Origin: Affinibrenneria salicis
GTDB taxonomy: Bacteria > Pseudomonadota > Gammaproteobacteria > Enterobacterales > Enterobacteriaceae
DNA length: 64,000 nt
Assembly: GCF_008710095.1 (NCBI RefSeq)
Contig: NZ_VYKJ01000003.1
Coordinates: 124,001-188,000, forward strand
Direction: 5' to 3'
How positions within the stretch are numbered: position 1 is the first letter of the stretch; every line of letters begins with the position of its first letter. The position numbers and the translations under genes were made by a program. Below are positions 10,332 to 21,219 of this stretch, in pieces. The notes under the pieces were generated by a model, which ran no database searches, had not been told where the DNA came from, and was given only the letters and a program-made list of their open reading frames with translations.

Positions 10332-11537
10332 TCAGCAGGCTTTTTTAACCAGCGGCAGATCAAACGCCTCGCGCAGCGCGCTGACGAACTCTGCGTCCTG
10401 ACAAATGGTTTTTCCCGGACTGTCGGACAGTTTGGCGACCGGTTTCCCGTTGCACTCCACCAGCTTGATGACGATGTTCAGCGGCGTGACGCCGGGAATA
10501 TCGCAGGTTAGACGGGTGCCGATGCCGAAGCTCAGATTGATGCGCGGCCAGAAATGGCGGTAAAGCGCCAGGCTTTTATCGAGATCCAGATTATCCGAGA
10601 ACACCAGCACCTTACTCAGCGGGTCGATGCCCAGATTCTGATAATGAACGATGGCTTTCTCGCCCCAGTCGATCGGATCGCCGGAGTCATGACGCAGCCC
10701 CTGGTAGCGGCTGGCGAAATCGAAATCGAAGTCGCGCAGGAAGGCATCCATGGTGATGCAGTCGGTGAGCGCGATGCCAAGCTGGTCGGGATATTCCTGC
10801 AGCCAGGCCTGCAGCGCGGCGCGCTGACTATTGGCCAGCGTCGGGCTGATTTGCTGATGCGCCTGGAACCATTCATGCGCCTGAGTGCCCAGCGGCGTCA
10901 GATTCAAACGGCGAGCCAGATCGTAATTGCTGGTGCCGATGAGCCACGGGAATTCGGCCTGCAGGGTGGCGACGATCTGCTGTTGCACCGCGTGGGAAAA
11001 GCGCCGCCTGGTGCCGAAATCCATCAGCCGGTAATGGCTGATATCAAGATCCGCGCTGAGCGCGCGGAAACGTTCGAGTTTTTCGCGCAGGTGGCCGAGC
11101 ACGCCGTCCATCGTCACCTGCGGCGAACGCCGGCGGTGGACGATTTCACTGATGGCGGCCAGCAGCGGCACTTCCCACAGGATCACCTCGCGCCACGGAC
11201 CGGCGATGCGGATATCCAGCCGGCCGTTATGGTCGCGGATGGTGACCTGAGTCGGGTCGAAACGAAACCGACGCAGCCAGTTCAGGTAGTCCTGTTGAAA
11301 GAACGGTAAAGCGGACAGGTAGCGATATTCGTCATCGCTCAGTGCCAGCTGACTCATTGATGCGACTTCGGCGGCGATTTCATCCGCGTAGGGGCCTAAT
11401 AGCTCATCGCTGCGGCAGCGAAACTCGGCCGCCACCTGCACATCATAATATTGATGGTAAACCGCCTGTTGCATATGCAGCTTGTACGCATCAGTATCAA
11501 GCAATGAGGTTAAAACCGGGGCAGTGTATAAAGTCAT
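10332..11537 (-). CDS. pncB: Nicotinate phosphoribosyltransferase
   Basis: PncB converts nicotinate and PRPP to nicotinate mononucleotide in the NAD salvage pathway. It is 401 aa (E. coli 400). Family segments seen: [14 protein letters not shown] near the N-terminus, the substrate and phosphate loop region [20 protein letters not shown], and [11 protein letters not shown]. It is divergent from pepN across a 296-bp spacer that could hold both promoters. Confidence 0.95.
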   Translation of the reverse strand: MTLYTAPVLTSLLDTDAYKLHMQQAVYHQYYDVQVAAEFRCRSDELLGPYADEIAAEVASMSQLALSDDEYRYLSALPFFQQDYLNWLRRFRFDPTQVTIRDHNGRLDIRIAGPWREVILWEVPLLAAISEIVHRRRSPQVTMDGVLGHLREKLERFRALSADLDISHYRLMDFGTRRRFSHAVQQQIVATLQAEFPWLIGTSNYDLARRLNLTPLGTQAHEWFQAHQQISPTLANSQRAALQAWLQEYPDQLGIALTDCITMDAFLRDFDFDFASRYQGLRHDSGDPIDWGEKAIVHYQNLGIDPLSKVLVFSDNLDLDKSLALYRHFWPRINLSFGIGTRLTCDIPGVTPLNIVIKLVECNGKPVAKLSDSPGKTICQDAEFVSALREAFDLPLVKKAC

Positions 11538-11833
11538 GGTGCGTTACAGCATCCTCACCGACGCATTAAGTCACAGTCAGGGCGATTTCGCAGCCTGACG
11601 CTCCGTTATTGATGCTACCTCTCCATCATGGGGATAGCGCAACGAGAAATAAACCGGCCGACCCGCCATACTTCAGATTACAGGGTGCATTTGTTTGCCG
11701 TGTTCCTGCAACCCGAATTATTTAAGCTATAGAGTATAAAGCTGATAATTCTTCTCGTTAGGCGCTAATGGTAACATCGTTGTAACAGGAATACACTTGC
11801 TCTTATCTGTATGCATGACGAGGTCAAAATTTT
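11538..11833. other. Divergent pncB-pepN spacer with a short dispersed-repeat fragment
   Basis: No gene seen. Positions 11,664-11,735 (CCATACTTCAG...CCTGCAACCCGAATTATTTA) match the two ends of a dispersed repeat also present near 48.8 and 55.3 kb, here with the middle deleted. Confidence 0.5.
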
Positions 11834-14446
11834 ATGATTCAACAGCCACAAGTAAAATACCGCCGGGATTATCAGGCGCCCGCCTACACGATCAGCGATG
11901 TCGCGCTGGATTTCAGCCTCGATGCGGAAAAAACGCGGGTCAGGGCCGTCAGCCAGGTCATTTTGCAGGGACAGCCGGGTACGCCGCTGCGACTGGATGG
12001 CGAAGGGCTGCAGTTAATCAGCGTCAGTGTGGAGGGTAAAGCGTGGCAGGCTTATCAGCTGTGCGACGGCGGGCTGGTTCTGCACGATGTGCCGGCGCGG
12101 TTTACTTTGTCGATCGAAACGGAGATCAACCCGGCGGCCAACAGCGCGCTGGAAGGGCTGTACCAGTCCGGCGACGCGCTCTGTACGCAGTGTGAGGCGG
12201 AGGGCTTCCGCCATATTACCTATTATCTCGATCGGCCGGATGTGCTGGCGCGTTTTACCACCCGCATCACCGCCGATAAGCAGCGTTACCCGTATCTGCT
12301 GTCCAACGGCAACCGGCAGTCTCAGGGTGAACTCGACGACGGTCGGCACTGGGTTGAATGGCAGGATCCGTTTCCCAAACCCTGTTATCTGTTCGCGCTG
12401 GTCGCCGGCGATTTTGATGTTCTGCAGGATCATTTTACCACCTGTTCCGGGCGGGACGTGGCGCTGGAGCTGTATGTCGACCGCGGTAATCTCGATCGCG
12501 CCGACTGGGCGATGGCTTCGCTGAAAAACGCCATGAAGTGGGATGAAACACGTTTTGGCCTGGAATACGATCTCGACATTTATATGATCGTCGCGGTGGA
12601 TTTCTTCAACATGGGCGCGATGGAAAATAAAGGCCTGAACGTATTTAACTCGAAATATGTACTGGCTAAAGCCGAAACCGCCACCGACAAAGATTACCTC
12701 AATATAGAGGCGGTGATCGGCCATGAATATTTTCACAACTGGACCGGCAACCGGGTAACCTGCCGCGACTGGTTCCAGCTCAGCCTGAAAGAGGGGCTGA
12801 CCGTGTTTCGCGATCAGGAGTTCAGTTCCGATCTGGGATCGCGGGCGGTGAACCGGATCAATAATGTGCGCGTGATGCGCAGCGCGCAATTTGCCGAGGA
12901 CGCGGGGCCGATGTCGCACCCGATCCGGCCGGATCACGTGATCGAAATGAATAACTTCTACACCCTGACCGTCTATGAGAAAGGGGCGGAAGTTATCCGC
13001 ATGATGCATACCCTGCTGGGCGAAGAGAAATTTCAGGCGGGGATGCGCCTCTACTTTCAGCGGCACGATGGCAGCGCGGCCACCTGCGACGATTTCGTGC
13101 AGGCGATGGAAGACGCGTCCGGCGTCGATCTGGCGCAGTTCCGCCGCTGGTATAGTCAATCGGGTACGCCGTTGCTGACGGTGCGCGATGAGTATGACGC
13201 CGCCAGCCAGCAATACCGGCTGCACGTCAGCCAGATGACGCCGGTCGGCGCGGATAAGCAGGAGAAACTGCCGCTGCATATTCCGCTGGATATTGAACTG
13301 TACGACAGCGAAGGTCAACCGATCGCGCTGCAGCAGGACGGCCGGCCGCAGGCGTCGGTATTAAATGTTACGCAGGCGGAACAGACCTTTGTGTTCGACC
13401 ATGTGCCCTGCCTGCCGGTGCCGTCGCTGCTGCGCGAATTCTCCGCGCCGGTGAAACTGAACTACGCCTGGCAGGATGATCAACTGACGTTTCTGATGCG
13501 TCACGCGCGCAATGCGTTTTCGCGCTGGGATGCGGCGCAGAGTCTGCTGGCCGGCTATATTCGCCTGAACGTGGCGCGCTATCGGCAGGGGCAGGCTCTG
13601 TCGCTGCCGCTGCACGTGGTGGACGCATTCCGCGGCGTGCTGCTGGACGAACGGCTGGATCCTATGTTGATCGCGCAGATCCTGACGTTGCCCGGCGAAA
13701 ATGAGATCGCCGAATGGTTCGATATCGTCGATCCGACGGCGATTGCCGCCGTTCATGCATCGCTGACGCGGGCGCTGGCCAAAGAAATGGCGGATGAGCT
13801 GCTGGCGGTGTATCGCGCCACGCTGACGCCGGTTTACCGCATCGAACATGGCGATATCGGCAGGCGCGCGCTGCACAATGTATGCCTGCACTATCTGGCC
13901 TTCGGCGAACAGCAACAGGCGGATACGCTGGTGACCAGCCAGTATCGCCAGGCGAATAATATGACCGACTCGCTGGCCGCGTTGACCGCCGCCGTGGCGG
14001 CGCAGCTGCCCGGTCGCGATGCGCTTCTGGACGATTTCGATCAGCGCTGGCATCAGGACGGACTGGTGATGGATAAGTGGTTTACCCTGCAGGCCAGCAG
14101 CCCGGACGGCGACGTTTTGCAACGGGTGAAGGCGCTGCTTAATCATCGCTCCTTCAGCCTGAATAACCCGAACCGTCTGCGAGCGCTGGTCGGTTCCTTC
14201 GCTTCGGTGAATCCGGCGGCGTTTCATGCCGAAGACGGCAGCGGTTATCGTTTCCTTACCGGCATTCTCAGGGATCTGAATACGCGTAATCCTCAGGTGG
14301 CGGCACGGCTGATCGAACCGTTGATCCGCCTGAAGCGTTATGATGAGAAGCGCCAGGCGCAGATGCGTCAGTCGCTGGAAGAACTGAAGGCGCTGGATAA
14401 CCTGGCGGGCGATTTGTTCGAAAAAATTAGCCGGGCTCTGGCCTGA
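11834..14446 (+). CDS. pepN: Aminopeptidase N (M1 family)
   Basis: Cytosolic zinc aminopeptidase that removes N-terminal residues during peptide turnover. It is 870 aa, as in E. coli. It has the substrate-anchoring GAMEN motif (VDFFNMGAMENKGLNVF) and the zinc site HEYFH at residues 297-301, with the downstream Glu in LKEGLTVFRDQE. The C-terminal alpha-helical domain is complete. A GAGG-like SD precedes the ATG. The next 500 bases lack a gene. Confidence 0.97.
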   Translation: MIQQPQVKYRRDYQAPAYTISDVALDFSLDAEKTRVRAVSQVILQGQPGTPLRLDGEGLQLISVSVEGKAWQAYQLCDGGLVLHDVPARFTLSIETEINPAANSALEGLYQSGDALCTQCEAEGFRHITYYLDRPDVLARFTTRITADKQRYPYLLSNGNRQSQGELDDGRHWVEWQDPFPKPCYLFALVAGDFDVLQDHFTTCSGRDVALELYVDRGNLDRADWAMASLKNAMKWDETRFGLEYDLDIYMIVAVDFFNMGAMENKGLNVFNSKYVLAKAETATDKDYLNIEAVIGHEYFHNWTGNRVTCRDWFQLSLKEGLTVFRDQEFSSDLGSRAVNRINNVRVMRSAQFAEDAGPMSHPIRPDHVIEMNNFYTLTVYEKGAEVIRMMHTLLGEEKFQAGMRLYFQRHDGSAATCDDFVQAMEDASGVDLAQFRRWYSQSGTPLLTVRDEYDAASQQYRLHVSQMTPVGADKQEKLPLHIPLDIELYDSEGQPIALQQDGRPQASVLNVTQAEQTFVFDHVPCLPVPSLLREFSAPVKLNYAWQDDQLTFLMRHARNAFSRWDAAQSLLAGYIRLNVARYRQGQALSLPLHVVDAFRGVLLDERLDPMLIAQILTLPGENEIAEWFDIVDPTAIAAVHASLTRALAKEMADELLAVYRATLTPVYRIEHGDIGRRALHNVCLHYLAFGEQQQADTLVTSQYRQANNMTDSLAALTAAVAAQLPGRDALLDDFDQRWHQDGLVMDKWFTLQASSPDGDVLQRVKALLNHRSFSLNNPNRLRALVGSFASVNPAAFHAEDGSGYRFLTGILRDLNTRNPQVAARLIEPLIRLKRYDEKRQAQMRQSLEELKALDNLAGDLFEKISRALA

Positions 14447-14748
14447 CAGCGCCGTACGGCGCGATGACTAAACGCTGAATAACCCGGGTTGCGGGAAAAA
14501 CGTTATTGTTTTGAACAACGCGGGGCGTCGCGCCTTTATCGACGCGGTGCATTGCAATGCGTCTCGTCGCGCGGCAGTGCGAGACGAATCCGCCGGGAGC
14601 AAACAGGAATGCGGCTCCCGTCGGTCCCGAACGGGGAAGCCGGCAACGGACCGAAGAATGAAGTGGCGCCGGTGCGCCTGCAAGGTGTGAAGTATGACGA
14701 GTATGGCGTTTCAGGGACGAAGCGCCGTGTTTTATCCGCCAGCGCAGG

Positions 14749-14764
14749 GGGAAAACGGTTGCGC
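14749..14764. promoter_or_regulatory. Candidate PurR box upstream of pyrD
   Basis: GGGAAAACGGTTGCGC matches the PurR operator (ANGAAAACGTTTGCGT) except at three positions. pyrD belongs to the PurR regulon in E. coli. The site is about 150 bp upstream of the inferred start, farther than usual, so the call is tentative. Confidence 0.35.
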
Positions 14765-14903
14765 ATCAAACCGCCCGCCGCGTATGTTTTCTGCGCGAGC
14801 GTCGCGCAAAATTCGGCTCTTGCGCATTTTCCGGCGCTGTCGCCGGTCATTTCGTATTTGAATTTTTTTGTCGTTTACAATTCCAATTGCCGGCCTAATG
14901 GCT

Positions 14904-14946
14904 GATAATCTCCTCCCGGTTTGCAACTGGGATCTCAGGAGAAGAC
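14904..14946 (+). promoter_or_regulatory. pyrD promoter -10 and start-switching leader hairpin
   Basis: A -10 (GATAAT, 14,904-14,909) precedes CCCGG (14,915-14,919), which can pair with CTGGG (14,927-14,931) directly before the SD AGGAG (14,937-14,941). This matches the known E. coli/Salmonella pyrD mechanism: high CTP favours starts at C, giving a 5' hairpin that hinders translation, whereas starts at the G bases lose it. The outer CTCCT/AGGAG pairing could extend the stem if transcription began upstream. Confidence 0.6.
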
Positions 14947-15957
14947 ATGTTTTACCCCCTTATCAAGAAAGCCTTATTTCAGCTTGATCCAGAGCGTGCT
15001 CATGAGCTGACCTTCCAGCAATTACGCCGACTATCCGGCACCCCGTTTGAATTCCTCGTTCGTCAGTCCGTTCCCGTTAAACCGGTGACCTGTATGGGGT
15101 TGTCGTTTAAAAATCCGCTCGGTCTGGCTGCCGGGCTGGATAAAAACGGCGATTGTATTGACGCGCTGGGAGCAATGGGATTTGGCTTCATTGAAGTGGG
15201 TACCGTCACCCCGCTGGCGCAGCCGGGTAATGATAAGCCGCGTTTATTTCGCATCGTAGAAGCGGAAGGGCTAATTAATCGGATGGGATTTAATAATCTC
15301 GGCGTCGATCGTCTGGTCGAAAACGTGAAAAAATCAAACTTCGGCGGCGTACTGGGGATCAATATCGGTAAGAATAAAGCGACGCCGGTAGAGCAGGGCA
15401 AAGATGATTATCTAATCTGTATGGAAAAGATCTATCCCTGGGCGGGTTATATTGCGGTAAATATCTCTTCCCCCAATACGCCGGGACTCAGAGCGCTGCA
15501 ATATGGCGAAGCGCTGGACGATCTTTTGCTGGCGATTAAAAACAAGCAGGCGCAATTAAGCGAGCAACATCAAAAATATGTTCCTGTCGCGGTAAAGATC
15601 GCGCCGGATCTTAGTGAAGAAGAATTGATCCAAATAGCCGACAGCCTGGTGCGCCATAATATTGACGGCGTTATCGCCACCAATACCACGCTGGACAGGA
15701 CGTTGATCGCCGGTCTTAACCACTGCGGCCAGACCGGGGGGCTAAGCGGTCGTCCTTTGCAGCACAGCAGCACGGAAATTATTCGCATGCTGTCGCGCGA
15801 GCTTAACGGTCGCCTGCCGATTATTGGCGTGGGCGGGATTGATTCCGTTATCGCCGCCAGAGAAAAAATGGCCGCCGGCGCGTCATTGATTCAGATATAC
15901 AGCGGCTTTATTTACCGCGGGCCGACGCTGATTAAAGATATTGTGACCTTCCTCTAA
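14947..15957 (+). CDS. pyrD: Dihydroorotate dehydrogenase (quinone), class 2
   Basis: Membrane-associated flavoenzyme oxidising dihydroorotate to orotate with ubiquinone, the fourth step of pyrimidine synthesis. It is 336 aa, the usual class 2 length, with the N-terminal helical quinone-entry extension ([20 protein letters not shown]). The active-site Ser lies in [19 protein letters not shown]-binding segments [20 protein letters not shown] and [20 protein letters not shown] are intact. SD AGGAGAAGAC precedes the ATG. Confidence 0.97.
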   Translation: MFYPLIKKALFQLDPERAHELTFQQLRRLSGTPFEFLVRQSVPVKPVTCMGLSFKNPLGLAAGLDKNGDCIDALGAMGFGFIEVGTVTPLAQPGNDKPRLFRIVEAEGLINRMGFNNLGVDRLVENVKKSNFGGVLGINIGKNKATPVEQGKDDYLICMEKIYPWAGYIAVNISSPNTPGLRALQYGEALDDLLLAIKNKQAQLSEQHQKYVPVAVKIAPDLSEEELIQIADSLVRHNIDGVIATNTTLDRTLIAGLNHCGQTGGLSGRPLQHSSTEIIRMLSRELNGRLPIIGVGGIDSVIAAREKMAAGASLIQIYSGFIYRGPTLIKDIVTFL

Positions 15958-16313
15958 CCTTATGGCCGAAATAATTTGAGCGGAGGAAAGGCGGCAATCC
16001 GGTAAATGCCAGGCGTTGAGCTAACTCAGCGGCAGGCATTCACCGGCAGCATATTTGAATTCCGCTTGCGACGACAGCGGCGGAACGAACTCCAGGAATG
16101 GGGTGAGTAATAAAGCCGATTTGCGGTATGACGAATATATTTCTCATCATTGAATGGCGGGGGTTTATTTATTCCTCCGGCTGGTCTATATTTTGTACGT
16201 TTGTGTAAATAAGTGGCAGTGGTGATGTCATTTATCCCGAGGGGCTTATTTGAGATTCTGTAATCAGAATATCCTTAAAGACGAAGGATGCTGATCCGGG
16301 CGAAGGTAATAAA
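15958..16313. other. 356-bp pyrD-zapC spacer
   Basis: No gene, RNA or clear terminator recognised. The last 100 bases are AT-rich and presumably hold the zapC promoter. Confidence 0.4.
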
Positions 16314-16871
16314 ATGAAATTAAAACCTGATAATACCTGGCGCTGGTATTTTGATAGCGAACACGATCGGCTGATGCTCGATCTCGCCAACGGCATGTTA
16401 TTTCGCTCGCGCTTCCCGGCCAAAATGCTGACGCCCGACGCCTTTGGCGACAGCGATTTCTGCGTGGATGACGCCGCGCTGTTTTTTAGCTGGCAGGAAA
16501 GTTGCCAGCGTACCGCGTTGAATCAGGAGCTACAGGCCGAGCTGGTGCTGAACGCGCTGGTGGCCAGCCGCTTCCTTAAACCGCTGATGCCGAAGAGCTG
16601 GCATTTCGCCCAGCAGAACGCCGGCGGAGAATTTTGCCCGCAGCCCGGCGATTTGGTGCGCGTGCGGTTAACCGACGGGCGGACTCAGGCCTGCATGCTG
16701 GTGGTGGAGTCCGGCAATCACGCCAGCCTGTGCCTGCTGGCGCAGGAGCAACTGGCGCTGTCCGGGCGCAGCATGGTTCTGGGCGAAGCGATTAAAATCA
16801 TGCACGATCGCCTGTTGCCGGACGAGCGGCCGCAGCAGACGCAACAACCCTGGTTTTCCCGCGTGGTGTAA
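16314..16871 (+). CDS. zapC: Cell division protein ZapC
   Basis: ZapC binds FtsZ and promotes lateral bundling of protofilaments in the Z ring. The 185-aa product (E. coli 180) has the hallmark N-terminus [20 protein letters not shown], the [14 protein letters not shown] segment and [28 protein letters not shown] precedes the ATG. In E. coli ycbX lies between zapC and rlmL; it is absent here. Confidence 0.93.
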   Translation: MKLKPDNTWRWYFDSEHDRLMLDLANGMLFRSRFPAKMLTPDAFGDSDFCVDDAALFFSWQESCQRTALNQELQAELVLNALVASRFLKPLMPKSWHFAQQNAGGEFCPQPGDLVRVRLTDGRTQACMLVVESGNHASLCLLAQEQLALSGRSMVLGEAIKIMHDRLLPDERPQQTQQPWFSRVV

Positions 16872-17073
16872 TACCGTCGCCGCGCTTTCTGGTCCCGTAT
16901 AGCCGCAGGCGATGCGGGACGACGCTGTTTTTCTTCCTCCTTCGTTCACTTTTCCCGATAAAACCAGACCGATACCCAATAGACTTCGGGCGGCCATCGC
17001 CGCTGCACGCGCCGCGCAGAACGATAAGCGCGAGAAAACCCGGCGGCGCTTATGACAAGCGGCGGGGATTCGC

Positions 17074-17079
17074 TATAAT
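17074..17079 (+). promoter_or_regulatory. -10 box (TATAAT) before rlmL
   Basis: A perfect TATAAT lies 32 bases before the rlmL start. An in-frame ATG at 17,078 overlaps this box, which argues against that longer start. The -35 region (TATGAC at 17 bp) is weak. Confidence 0.6.
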
Positions 17080-17110
17080 GCGCCATTCTTTATTTTTTGG
17101 TGATCTCTGC

Positions 17111-19231
17111 ATGATAAACTCTCTGTTTGCCAGTACCGCTCGTGGCCTGGAAGAACTGTTAAAAAGCGAACTGGAAGCGCTGGGCGCGCAGGACTGTAAG
17201 GTGGTACAGGGCGGGGTGCACTTTCAGGGAGACAATCGGCTGCTGTATCAGAGCCTGCTCTGGAGCCGTCTGGCATCGCGTATCCTGCTGCCGCTTAATG
17301 AATTTAAGGTATACAGCGATCTGGATCTGTACCTGGGCGTACAGGCGATCGACTGGAGTGCGGTATTCGGCGTCGATAAAACCTTTGCCGTGCATTTCAC
17401 CGGCACCAACGACGATATCCGCAACACGCAATATGGCGCGCAGAAGGTCAAGGACGCCATTGTCGACAGCTTTACCCGTAAGGGCGGTCAGCGACCAGAC
17501 GTGGCGCGTCAGCAGCCCGATATTCGCGTTAATGTGTTTCTGCAGCGCGAGATGGCCAGCGTGGCGCTGGATTTAAGCGGCGAAGGGCTGCATCAGCGCG
17601 GTTACCGGGAAATGGCCGGCCAGGCGCCGCTAAAAGAGACGCTGGCCGCGGCCATCGTACTGCGGTCGGGCTGGAAACCCGATACGCCGCTGCTCGACCC
17701 GATGTGCGGTTCCGGTACTTTGCTGATTGAGGCGGCGATGATGGCCAGCGATCGGGCGCCGGGCTTGTACCGTAATCACTGGGGGTTCACCGCCTGGAAC
17801 GGCCACGACGCCGCGCTGTGGCGCGAGGTAACCACCGACGCGCAGGTCAGGGCGCGGCGCGGACTGCAGGAGACCCGCGCCCGTTTCTTTGGCTCGGACA
17901 TTGATCGGCGCATCATCGACGTCGCCCGGGCGAACGCGCGTCGCGCCGGCGTCGCCGAGGTGATTCGCTTCGAAGCCTGCGCGCTGGATCAGTTAAAAAA
18001 TCCGCTGCCGGAAGGGCCTCAGGGGACGGTGGTGAGCAACCCGCCCTATGGCGAACGTCTGGAAAGCGAACCGGCGCTGATTGCCCTGCACAATCTGCTG
18101 GGGCGTAAAATGAAGAGCGAGTTCGGCGGATGGCAACTGTCGCTGTTCAGTTCTTCCACCGAATTGCTGGGCTGTCTGCAACTGCGCGCCGATCGGCAGT
18201 TCCAGGCGAAAAATGGTCCGCTCGATTGCGTGCAGAAAAATTACCTGCTGGCAGATACGCCCGCCCAGGGCGTCGGCGAAGTGGCGCCGGACTTCGCCAA
18301 CCGTCTGCGTAAAAACCTGCGTAAGCTGGAGAAGTGGGCCAGACAGCAGGATATCGAGTGTTACCGCGTGTATGACGCCGATCTGCCGGAATATAACGTG
18401 GCGGTCGACCGCTATGGCAGCTGGGTGGTGGTGCAGGAATACGCGCCGCCGAAAACCATTGATGCGCAAAAGGCGCGCCAGCGGCTGTTCGATGTGATCA
18501 ACGCCACGCTGTCGGTGCTGGGCGTGCCGTCAAATCAGCTGGTGTTAAAGACCCGCGCGCGCCAGAAGGGCAAGAATCAGTACGAAAAGCTGGCGCAGAA
18601 AGGTGAATTTCTGTTGGTGCAGGAGTATAACGCCAGACTGTGGGTGAATCTGACCGACTATCTGGATACCGGACTGTTTCTCGACCATCGCATTGCGCGC
18701 AAAATGCTGGGCGAGATGAGCGACGGCAAAGACTTTTTAAATTTGTTCGCCTATACCGGCACCGCCAGCGTTCATGCCGGGCTGGGCGGCGCGCGCACCA
18801 CGACCACGGTGGATATGTCGCGTACCTATCTGGAGTGGGCGGAAAAGAATTTACGCGTCAATAATCTGACCGGCCGTCAGCACCGGCTGATTCACGCCGA
18901 TTGCCTGAGCTGGATGCAGCAAACCCAGGAACAGTTCGATGTGATCTTTATCGATCCGCCCACGTTCTCCAATTCCAAACGGATGGATGACACCTTTGAC
19001 GTTCAGCGCGATCATCTGTCGCTAATGCAGAATATGAAACGGCTGCTGCGGTGCGGCGGCACGATCATGTTTTCCAACAATAAACGCGGCTTTCAAATGG
19101 ATCTCGCCGGTTTACAGGCGCTTGGACTGACGGCCAGAGAGATCACGACGCAAACGCAGTCGCAGGATTTTGCCCGTAATCGCCAGATTCACAACTGCTG
19201 GCTGCTCCGGCACGCCGGCGAGGAAAAATAA
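17111..19231 (+). CDS. rlmL: Bifunctional 23S rRNA methyltransferase RlmKL
   Basis: The N-terminal half methylates N2 of G2445 and the C-terminal half makes m7G2069 in 23S rRNA. I choose the ATG at 17,111 ([17 protein letters not shown]) because it matches the E. coli start and a TATAAT overlaps the earlier ATG; this gives 706 aa (E. coli 702). A THUMP domain (about 45-155) precedes the RlmL methyltransferase ([22 protein letters not shown]). The RlmK half shows [15 protein letters not shown] and [10 protein letters not shown]. uup follows after 5 nt, so the two are probably co-transcribed. Confidence 0.95.
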   Translation: MINSLFASTARGLEELLKSELEALGAQDCKVVQGGVHFQGDNRLLYQSLLWSRLASRILLPLNEFKVYSDLDLYLGVQAIDWSAVFGVDKTFAVHFTGTNDDIRNTQYGAQKVKDAIVDSFTRKGGQRPDVARQQPDIRVNVFLQREMASVALDLSGEGLHQRGYREMAGQAPLKETLAAAIVLRSGWKPDTPLLDPMCGSGTLLIEAAMMASDRAPGLYRNHWGFTAWNGHDAALWREVTTDAQVRARRGLQETRARFFGSDIDRRIIDVARANARRAGVAEVIRFEACALDQLKNPLPEGPQGTVVSNPPYGERLESEPALIALHNLLGRKMKSEFGGWQLSLFSSSTELLGCLQLRADRQFQAKNGPLDCVQKNYLLADTPAQGVGEVAPDFANRLRKNLRKLEKWARQQDIECYRVYDADLPEYNVAVDRYGSWVVVQEYAPPKTIDAQKARQRLFDVINATLSVLGVPSNQLVLKTRARQKGKNQYEKLAQKGEFLLVQEYNARLWVNLTDYLDTGLFLDHRIARKMLGEMSDGKDFLNLFAYTGTASVHAGLGGARTTTTVDMSRTYLEWAEKNLRVNNLTGRQHRLIHADCLSWMQQTQEQFDVIFIDPPTFSNSKRMDDTFDVQRDHLSLMQNMKRLLRCGGTIMFSNNKRGFQMDLAGLQALGLTAREITTQTQSQDFARNRQIHNCWLLRHAGEEK

Positions 19232-19236
19232 TTACC

Positions 19237-21147
19237 ATGTCTTTAATCAGTCTGTCCGGTGCATGGCTGTCGTTCAGCGACGCACCTTTGCTGGATAATA
19301 CCGAATTACATATTGAGCCTAACGAACGCGTGTGCCTTGTCGGGCGCAACGGCGCGGGAAAGTCGACGCTGCTGAAGATCCTGGCGCGCGAAATCCCGCT
19401 GGATGACGGCCGGCTGGTGTTCGAACAGGATTTAGTGGTGGCGCGTTTGCAGCAGGATCCGCCGCGCGACGTAGCCGGCACGGTGTTTGACTTCGTTGCC
19501 GAAGGCGTCGCGGAGCAGGCCAGCTATCTGAAGGAATATCACGCCGTGCTGCGCCAGGTGGAGTCGGACCCGAGCGAAAAGAATCTCAACCAGCTGTCCC
19601 GCGTGCAGGAGATCCTCGACCATCAGGGACTGTGGCAACTGGACAGCCGGATTGCCGAGGTGCTGCTGCGCCTGGAATTAACCGCCGATGCGCCGCTCTC
19701 CTCGCTGTCCGGCGGCTGGCTGCGCAAGGCGGCGCTGGGGCGGGCGCTGGTCAGCGCGCCGGACGTGCTGCTGCTTGATGAACCGACCAACCATCTGGAT
19801 ATCGAAACCATCGACTGGCTGGAAACGTTCCTTAAATCGTTCCAGGGCAGTATCGTGTTTATTTCGCATGACCGTTCGTTCATTCGCAATATGGCGACGC
19901 GCATTGTCGATCTCGATCGCGGTAAGCTGGTGTCATGGCCGGGCGACTACGATAATTATCTGCTCGGCAAGGAAGAAGCGCTGCGGGTCGAAGAGCTGCA
20001 AAACGCCGAATTCGATCGCAAGCTGGCGCAGGAAGAGATCTGGATCCGTCAGGGGATCAAGGCGCGCCGCACCCGTAATGAAGGGCGCGTCCGGGCGCTC
20101 AAGGCGCTGCGGCGCGAGCGTTCCGAACGGCGCGAAGTGATGGGCGCGGCGAAGATGCAGGTCGAAGAAGCCAGCCGTTCGGGCAAAATTGTGTTTGAGC
20201 TGGAGAACGTCAATTATCAGATCGGCGACAAGGTGTTGGTGAAAGACTTCAGCGCTCAGGTTATGCGCGGCGATAAGATCGCGCTGGTCGGCCCCAACGG
20301 CTGCGGTAAAACCACGTTGCTGAAGTTGATGCAGGGGCAGCTGACGCCGGATAGCGGGCGCGTTCACTGCGGTACCCGACTGGAGGTGGCCTATTTCGAT
20401 CAGCATCGCGCCGAGCTGGATCCCGAGCGGACCGTGATGGACAACCTGGCCGAGGGCAAGCAGGAGGTTATGGTCAATGGCCGCTCGCGCCACGTGCTGG
20501 GCTATCTGCAGGACTTTTTGTTCCATCCGAAACGGGCGATGACGCCGGTCAAGGCGCTGTCCGGCGGCGAGCGCAATCGTCTGTTGCTGGCCCGCCTGTT
20601 TCTGAAACCGAGCAATCTGTTGATCCTCGATGAGCCCACCAACGATCTGGATGTGGAAACGCTGGAGTTGCTGGAGGAGCTGATTGAAGGGTACCAGGGG
20701 ACGGTGCTGCTGGTGAGCCACGATCGTCAGTTTGTCGATAACTCGGTAACCGAGTGCTGGATCTTTTCCGGCAACGGCGCGATCGAGCGCTTTGTCGGCG
20801 GATATTACGATGCTCAGCAGCAGCGGGCGGCCGCCACGCCGCTGCGCGCCGCGCCGCCGACGGCGGAGCCCGCGGATACGGTGAAAAAGTCAGTCGCACA
20901 ACCGGTTAAACACAGTTCGGGCAAACTGAGTTATAACCAGCAGCTCGAACTGGAACGGCTTCCCGCACGGATTGAAGAACTGGAGCAGGAAATCCAGGCA
21001 TTGCAGACCCGGATGAACAGCGACGGTTTTTTCAATCTGGCTTATGAACAGACGCAGCCGGTTTTAACGGCGCTGGCTGAGGCGGAACAGGCGTTGGAAC
21101 AGTGCTTCGAACGCTGGGAAGAGCTGGAAGCTCAGAAAAATGGCTGA
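19237..21147 (+). CDS. uup: ABC-F ATPase Uup
   Basis: Soluble ABC-F protein acting on ribosomes and linked to precise transposon excision and ribosome assembly phenotypes in E. coli. The 636 residues hold two ABC cassettes: Walker A GRNGAGKST and GPNGCGKTT, signatures LSGGWLRKAALGRAL and LSGGERNRLLLARLF, and Walker B LLLDEPTNHLD and LILDEPTNDLD. A linker with RRTRNEGRVRALKALRRER lies between them, and a C-terminal coiled coil (about 560-636, nucleic-acid binding in the family) ends the protein. No membrane segments. Confidence 0.95.
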   Translation: MSLISLSGAWLSFSDAPLLDNTELHIEPNERVCLVGRNGAGKSTLLKILAREIPLDDGRLVFEQDLVVARLQQDPPRDVAGTVFDFVAEGVAEQASYLKEYHAVLRQVESDPSEKNLNQLSRVQEILDHQGLWQLDSRIAEVLLRLELTADAPLSSLSGGWLRKAALGRALVSAPDVLLLDEPTNHLDIETIDWLETFLKSFQGSIVFISHDRSFIRNMATRIVDLDRGKLVSWPGDYDNYLLGKEEALRVEELQNAEFDRKLAQEEIWIRQGIKARRTRNEGRVRALKALRRERSERREVMGAAKMQVEEASRSGKIVFELENVNYQIGDKVLVKDFSAQVMRGDKIALVGPNGCGKTTLLKLMQGQLTPDSGRVHCGTRLEVAYFDQHRAELDPERTVMDNLAEGKQEVMVNGRSRHVLGYLQDFLFHPKRAMTPVKALSGGERNRLLLARLFLKPSNLLILDEPTNDLDVETLELLEELIEGYQGTVLLVSHDRQFVDNSVTECWIFSGNGAIERFVGGYYDAQQQRAAATPLRAAPPTAEPADTVKKSVAQPVKHSSGKLSYNQQLELERLPARIEELEQEIQALQTRMNSDGFFNLAYEQTQPVLTALAEAEQALEQCFERWEELEAQKNG

Positions 21148-21219
21148 AGGCAGACTATGATTTAACACCGGGCGGCGGTTTGCCGTCGCCGGATTGCCCG
21201 GCCATTCAGGAGGCTGTAG

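Larger units (their letters stand above)
14447..14946. other. 500-bp pepN-pyrD intergenic region
   Basis: E. coli carries the ssu operon in this interval; here none is present. Overlapping open frames of 64-138 codons on both strands lack SD sites or family resemblance and are judged spurious. Recognisable are a 14-bp perfect palindrome just after pepN (14,449-14,462), a candidate PurR box, and the pyrD promoter and leader. Confidence 0.5.

Noticed and set aside
14489..14905. 138-codon frame between pepN and pyrD
   Set aside because: No SD, unusual composition, overlapping frames on the opposite strand, and it runs through the candidate PurR box.
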